From assembly GCA_016709965.1 (NCBI GenBank), contig JADJLT010000003.1, positions 1 through 64,000 on the forward strand: 64,000 nt of DNA, in the 5' to 3' direction. Shown piece by piece: positions 61,201-64,000 of the stretch. Positions within the stretch are counted from its first letter, which is position 1. Each line of letters opens with the position of its first letter. Both the position numbers and the translations under genes were made by a program. Under the pieces are notes generated by a model. The model was not told the DNA's origin. It ran no database searches and worked only from the letters and a program-made list of their open reading frames with translations. This DNA comes from Betaproteobacteria bacterium (GTDB taxonomy: Bacteria; Pseudomonadota; Gammaproteobacteria; Burkholderiales; Rhodocyclaceae).

Positions 61201-62973
61201 TTAATCAGTCATCGCAACGCCGTTGGCAAGCAGGGCGGCAAATTGATCGGGGGCCACTGCCGGGCTGAAAAGGAATCCCTGGCAGGTATCGCAGTGGTGC
61301 GTGCGCAGAAATTCAAGCTGCTGGCGGGTTTCGACGCCTTCGGCGACGATCTTCAGACCCAGCTGGTGCCCCATGGAGACGATGGCGGTGACAATGGCGG
61401 CACTGTGCTCGTCGCTATGGATGCCGGTGAGAAACGAGCGATCAATTTTCAGTTCGTGTAGTGGCAGGCGCTTCAGGTAGGCGAGTGAGGAATAGCCCGT
61501 GCCGAAATCATCCACCGAGAGTTCGATGCCCAGCGAGCGCAGTGTTTCCAGCGTGCTCAGGTGGCTGTTGATATTGTCCATGATCACGCTTTCGGTGATC
61601 TCGACACTGATGCGTTGACCGTCGATGCCGTGGCGGATGAGTGTGGCGGAAAGTTCGTCGACGAAATTTTTCTGGCTGAACTGCGGTGACGAGATATTGA
61701 TGGCGATGCGTGGCGGCTGGATGCCGGCATCTAGCCAGAGGCGGATCTGGCGGCTGGCGATATTCAATACCCGGTCGCCGATCCGGTTGATCAGGCCGGA
61801 TTCTTCGGCCACCGGAATGAACTCGGCGGGGCTGACCAGGCCGCGAACGGGATGTTGCCAGCGGAGCAGGGCTTCGGCGCCGCAAATTTTGCCGGAGACG
61901 ATATCAACCTTGGGCTGGTAGGCGAGGTGGAATTGATCACCATCCAGGGCATGGCGGAGATCGGCCTCAAGGTTGAGGCGATGGATGGCGCGCTCGTTGA
62001 ATTTTTGCGAGAAGAAGCGGAAGCCGTCACCGCCGGCCCGCTTGACGTCGTGCATGGCGTTGTTGGCGGCGGAGATGATTTCGTTGCTTGTCTTGCCGTC
62101 ATTGGGGAAGACGGAAATCCCGATCGAGCAGGTGGAGATCAGCTCGTGGCCGCCCGTGGTGAACGGTGTCTTGACCATGTCAAGGATGCGCTGGGCTACG
62201 ATGGCCGCACTGTCCGGCCGGTCTATGCCGCAGAGCAGGACGGTAAACTCGTTGCCGGCAAGGCGGGAAAGCATGATCGACTGTTCGCGGACATCCTGGC
62301 GGGCGACGATGTCGGTGTCGCGTATGCATGTGCCGAGATTTTTCGCGACGGCGCGCAGCAGGCGGTCGCCGTTTGCCCAGCCAAGCGCTTCGACAACTTT
62401 CTTGAAGCGGTCGAGGTCGACGTGGAGTACGGCGCCGAGGATGTTGTAGCGCTGCGAATACTTGATCGCCCAGTCGAGGCGGTCGGTATAGCGCTCGCGA
62501 TTGGGCAGCCCGGTCAGGTCATCGTGATAGACGACAAGGTTGCGGTAGGCTTTGGCGGCCAGCGTGTTTTGCAGGCGCAGTTTCATCTCGCCCGCATCGA
62601 CCGGTTTGTTCAGGATATCGTTGGCGCCTTGGCCGAGCACCCGCAGGCGGAGCGCGCGACTGTCGTCGGCGGTCAGGACGATGATCGGCAGATGTCGGTG
62701 CACGGAATTATTCCGTACCTGCTCAAGAATATCGCTGCCGTCGATGGTGACCAATACTTCGTTGTCGATGAGTACGAGGTCGATGTCCAGCTCGTACAGC
62801 AGGTCAAGGACGGAACCTGAGCCGACGATGGAGAGGGCGTTTCGATAGCCGGCCGAACGCAGAAAGTGGAGCATGATTTCGGCGCTGGCGTTATCGCGCT
62901 CAACAATCAGGATGCAGGCGTTCAGAAACTCGGTCGAGCGTTCCGGCGAGGCGTTCCGGCGATCAAGATTCAT
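61201..62973 (-). CDS. REC-GGDEF(degenerate)-EAL c-di-GMP phosphodiesterase
   Basis: About 590 residues from ATG 62973 (MNLDRRNASPERSTEFLNAC); the frame's first possible start (63003) is TTG. REC domain about 15-140 (LVLIDNEV, LTADD, NKPVD). The GGDEF domain has LAGNEF in place of GGDEF, so it is probably catalytically inactive. The EAL domain (about 325-580) has GAEALLRW, ISVEITES, DDFGTGYSS, KIDRSF and EGVET, as in active phosphodiesterases. It lies 122 bases upstream of the export operon on the same strand and likely lowers c-di-GMP. Confidence 0.92.
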   Translation of the reverse strand: MNLDRRNASPERSTEFLNACILIVERDNASAEIMLHFLRSAGYRNALSIVGSGSVLDLLYELDIDLVLIDNEVLVTIDGSDILEQVRNNSVHRHLPIIVLTADDSRALRLRVLGQGANDILNKPVDAGEMKLRLQNTLAAKAYRNLVVYHDDLTGLPNRERYTDRLDWAIKYSQRYNILGAVLHVDLDRFKKVVEALGWANGDRLLRAVAKNLGTCIRDTDIVARQDVREQSIMLSRLAGNEFTVLLCGIDRPDSAAIVAQRILDMVKTPFTTGGHELISTCSIGISVFPNDGKTSNEIISAANNAMHDVKRAGGDGFRFFSQKFNERAIHRLNLEADLRHALDGDQFHLAYQPKVDIVSGKICGAEALLRWQHPVRGLVSPAEFIPVAEESGLINRIGDRVLNIASRQIRLWLDAGIQPPRIAINISSPQFSQKNFVDELSATLIRHGIDGQRISVEITESVIMDNINSHLSTLETLRSLGIELSVDDFGTGYSSLAYLKRLPLHELKIDRSFLTGIHSDEHSAAIVTAIVSMGHQLGLKIVAEGVETRQQLEFLRTHHCDTCQGFLFSPAVAPDQFAALLANGVAMTD

Positions 62974-63051
62974 CGGCAAGTGGCATGGGTGGGGTGGCGG
63001 CAAATGAGGTACAGCATACCGCAGCGGCGCGCCGCGATTACAGCTTGGCTG

Positions 63052-63084
63052 CGGTCAACCGGTAAAAATGGGCAAATTTGAAAA
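63052..63084 (+). repeat. 33-bp dispersed uptake-signal-like motif, copy B
   Basis: Core GCTGCGGTCAACCGG, then TAAAAATGGG, then CAAATTTGAAA. Intergenic, between the EAL gene and the HicA-like gene. Confidence 0.78.
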
Positions 63085-63165
63085 ACGAGCAGCGAGCGTC
63101 GATCCCGGCTCACCGCAAGTCCGATGCGTTTGCAATCTGTATTTCACGCCAGCAGGCTGGCGGTG

Positions 63166-63444
63166 TCAGGTATTTCCCGCCTCGTAGGCGGACAGCGTGA
63201 CCCCGGCGTGGCTGAGCATCTCGCGGATCGTCTTGATGTCGGTCTTGCTGCAGGTGCTGCTGTTGTGCGGATGGTGCAGGAATGCTTCGACCTTGTTCAA
63301 GGTGATCTTGAAGCGGGCGCCATGTGACGGTTCGATGTCGGCGCCCAAGTGCTTGAGCAACGATTCGATTTCGCGCCAGTGGATATTGGCCGGTAGCGGG
63401 TCCTGGAAGATGCTGCGCATCAGGTGGTCATGCTTGTGACTCAT
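63166..63444 (-). CDS. HicA-like dsRBD-fold protein, no HicB partner
   Basis: 92 residues. The stretch ESLLKHLGADIEPSHGARFK then ITLNKVEAFLHHPH follows the HicA mRNA-interferase pattern with its key His (H41). HSSTCSKTDIKTIREMLSHAG is the closing helix. HicA toxins are usually 60-80 aa and paired with HicB; no HicB-like gene adjoins, so it may be a domesticated relative rather than a toxin. The upstream stretch 63004-63165 holds one 33-bp motif copy and no other gene. Confidence 0.7.
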   Translation of the reverse strand: MSHKHDHLMRSIFQDPLPANIHWREIESLLKHLGADIEPSHGARFKITLNKVEAFLHHPHNSSTCSKTDIKTIREMLSHAGVTLSAYEAGNT

Positions 63445-63499
63445 GATGAAGCTCCAAGCGTTAGGAACCCCAATATTCTATGCCTGTGCGGCCAGCTCG

Positions 63500-63985
63500 T
63501 CAGGCGAAAACGATCTTCAGCAGGGCCAGACAGAGCAAAGTGTACCCGGCCGCAACAAGGTCGTCGGCCATGACACCGAAGCCGTTCTTGACGTGCTGGT
63601 CAAAGTAGCGGGCCGGTTGCGGCTTGGTGATGTCGAAATAGCGGAACAGCGCGAAGGCAGCCAGTTGCCACAAGAAGGTATCGGGCGTCATCAGCAGGAT
63701 GAGCCAGAAGGGAACGATTTCGTCCCAGACAATGCTGCCGTGGTCGGGGTCGCCGATCGCCTTGCCGGTAACGTCAATAAACCAGATGCCGCCGAGGTAG
63801 GCTGCGGTCAACAGGAATAAAAGGCCAAAATCGGAAAAATATTGATGGAAGAGGGCATAGGTCAGCCACGCGAACAGCGTGCCGAAAGTCCCTGGCGCCT
63901 TCGGCGCCAGGCCGCTGCCACAACCCAGCGCGAAAAAGTGCGCCGGATGGGCGAGCAGGAAGCGGACGCTAGGCGGTTTGGCCAA
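63500..63985 (-). CDS. pgpA: Phosphatidylglycerophosphatase A
   Basis: 161 residues, integral membrane phosphatase that makes phosphatidylglycerol. Motifs CGSGLAPKAPGTFGTL, SIVWDEIVPFW and NGFGVMADDLVAAGY are those of the PgpA family. Start assigned to TTG 63985 (MAKPPSVRFLLAHPAHF), since no in-frame ATG exists before the window edge and family members begin similarly. The true start could lie beyond the edge. A copy of the 33-bp motif lies antisense in codons for DFGLLFLLTAA. Confidence 0.92.
   Translation of the reverse strand: MAKPPSVRFLLAHPAHFFALGCGSGLAPKAPGTFGTLFAWLTYALFHQYFSDFGLLFLLTAAYLGGIWFIDVTGKAIGDPDHGSIVWDEIVPFWLILLMTPDTFLWQLAAFALFRYFDITKPQPARYFDQHVKNGFGVMADDLVAAGYTLLCLALLKIVFA
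63805..63837 (+). repeat. 33-bp dispersed uptake-signal-like motif, copy H
   Basis: Core GCTGCGGTCAACAGG, then AATAAAAGG, then CCAAAATCGGAAA. Antisense inside pgpA, where its complement encodes DFGLLFLLTAA. Confidence 0.72.
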
Positions 63986-64000
63986 AATGGTCGTAGCCTT

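Noticed and set aside
1..64000. tRNA or rRNA genes, CRISPR arrays, insertion sequences, prophage
   Set aside because: None seen: no cloverleaf-like sequence, no short regularly spaced repeats, no transposase or integrase motifs.

Overview
The window reads as a chromosomal segment of a betaproteobacterium, most likely in or near Rhodocyclales (Dechloromonas/Azonexus-like). This is inferred from gene order and protein character; there is no 16S gene in the window and no search was run. The first third is the conserved rpoBC - str - S10 - spc - alpha block. The rest is a mixed housekeeping and accessory region with c-di-GMP enzymes, a PEP-CTERM protein and a very large surface-protein locus.

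Region 1 (1-22941, all + strand): 3' end of rpoB, rpoC, rpsL, rpsG, fusA, tuf, rpsJ, then the S10 genes (rplC to rpsQ), spc genes (rplN to secY, a broken infA, rpmJ) and alpha genes (rpsM, rpsK, rpsD, rpoA, rplQ), closed by a strong bidirectional terminator. Three promoters are visible (before rpsL, rplC and rplN), and all three overlap inverted repeats. In the clearest case the TATAAT hexamer is exactly the loop of the terminator that ends the S10 operon. infA carries a one-base deletion and an internal stop, so the cell must rely on another infA copy.

Region 2 (22965-41887): a response regulator-phosphatase, an ATM1-type ABC exporter, a hotdog thioesterase, a FadL-like porin, DUF2802 and SPOR proteins, three small lipoproteins, a TPR protein, ridA-recG, a two-repeat PEP-CTERM protein, a LysR/MFS divergent pair, a YhdH/AcuI reductase - tautomerase - Old Yellow Enzyme cluster, a 33-residue membrane peptide gene with its own terminator, then on the minus strand a CheY-like protein, an alpha/beta hydrolase and a trypsin-like protein.

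Region 3 (62973 down to 42079, minus strand) is the most unusual part. In order of transcription it encodes a REC-(degenerate GGDEF)-EAL protein, a GAF-HlyD adaptor, a PqqD-like/M50 protease/HlyD fusion, a shortened SecA-like ATPase, a HlyD-NTF2-like adaptor, a giant (about 3300 aa) LEPR-XLL/DUF4347/beta-helix/LamG/cadherin-like surface protein, and a membrane diguanylate cyclase whose start codon overlaps the giant gene's stop. No ABC ATPase typical of type I secretion is present. The set looks like a dedicated export and maturation system for the giant protein, bracketed by enzymes that make and break c-di-GMP. The giant gene as given contains two single-base frameshifts. The window ends with an orphan HicA-like gene and pgpA.

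A second unusual observation is a 33-bp motif (core CGGTCAACC followed by two phased A/T tracts) found eight times without gaps on either strand between 26.5 and 63.9 kb, both between and inside genes. Its architecture resembles the DNA uptake signal sequences of Pasteurellaceae.
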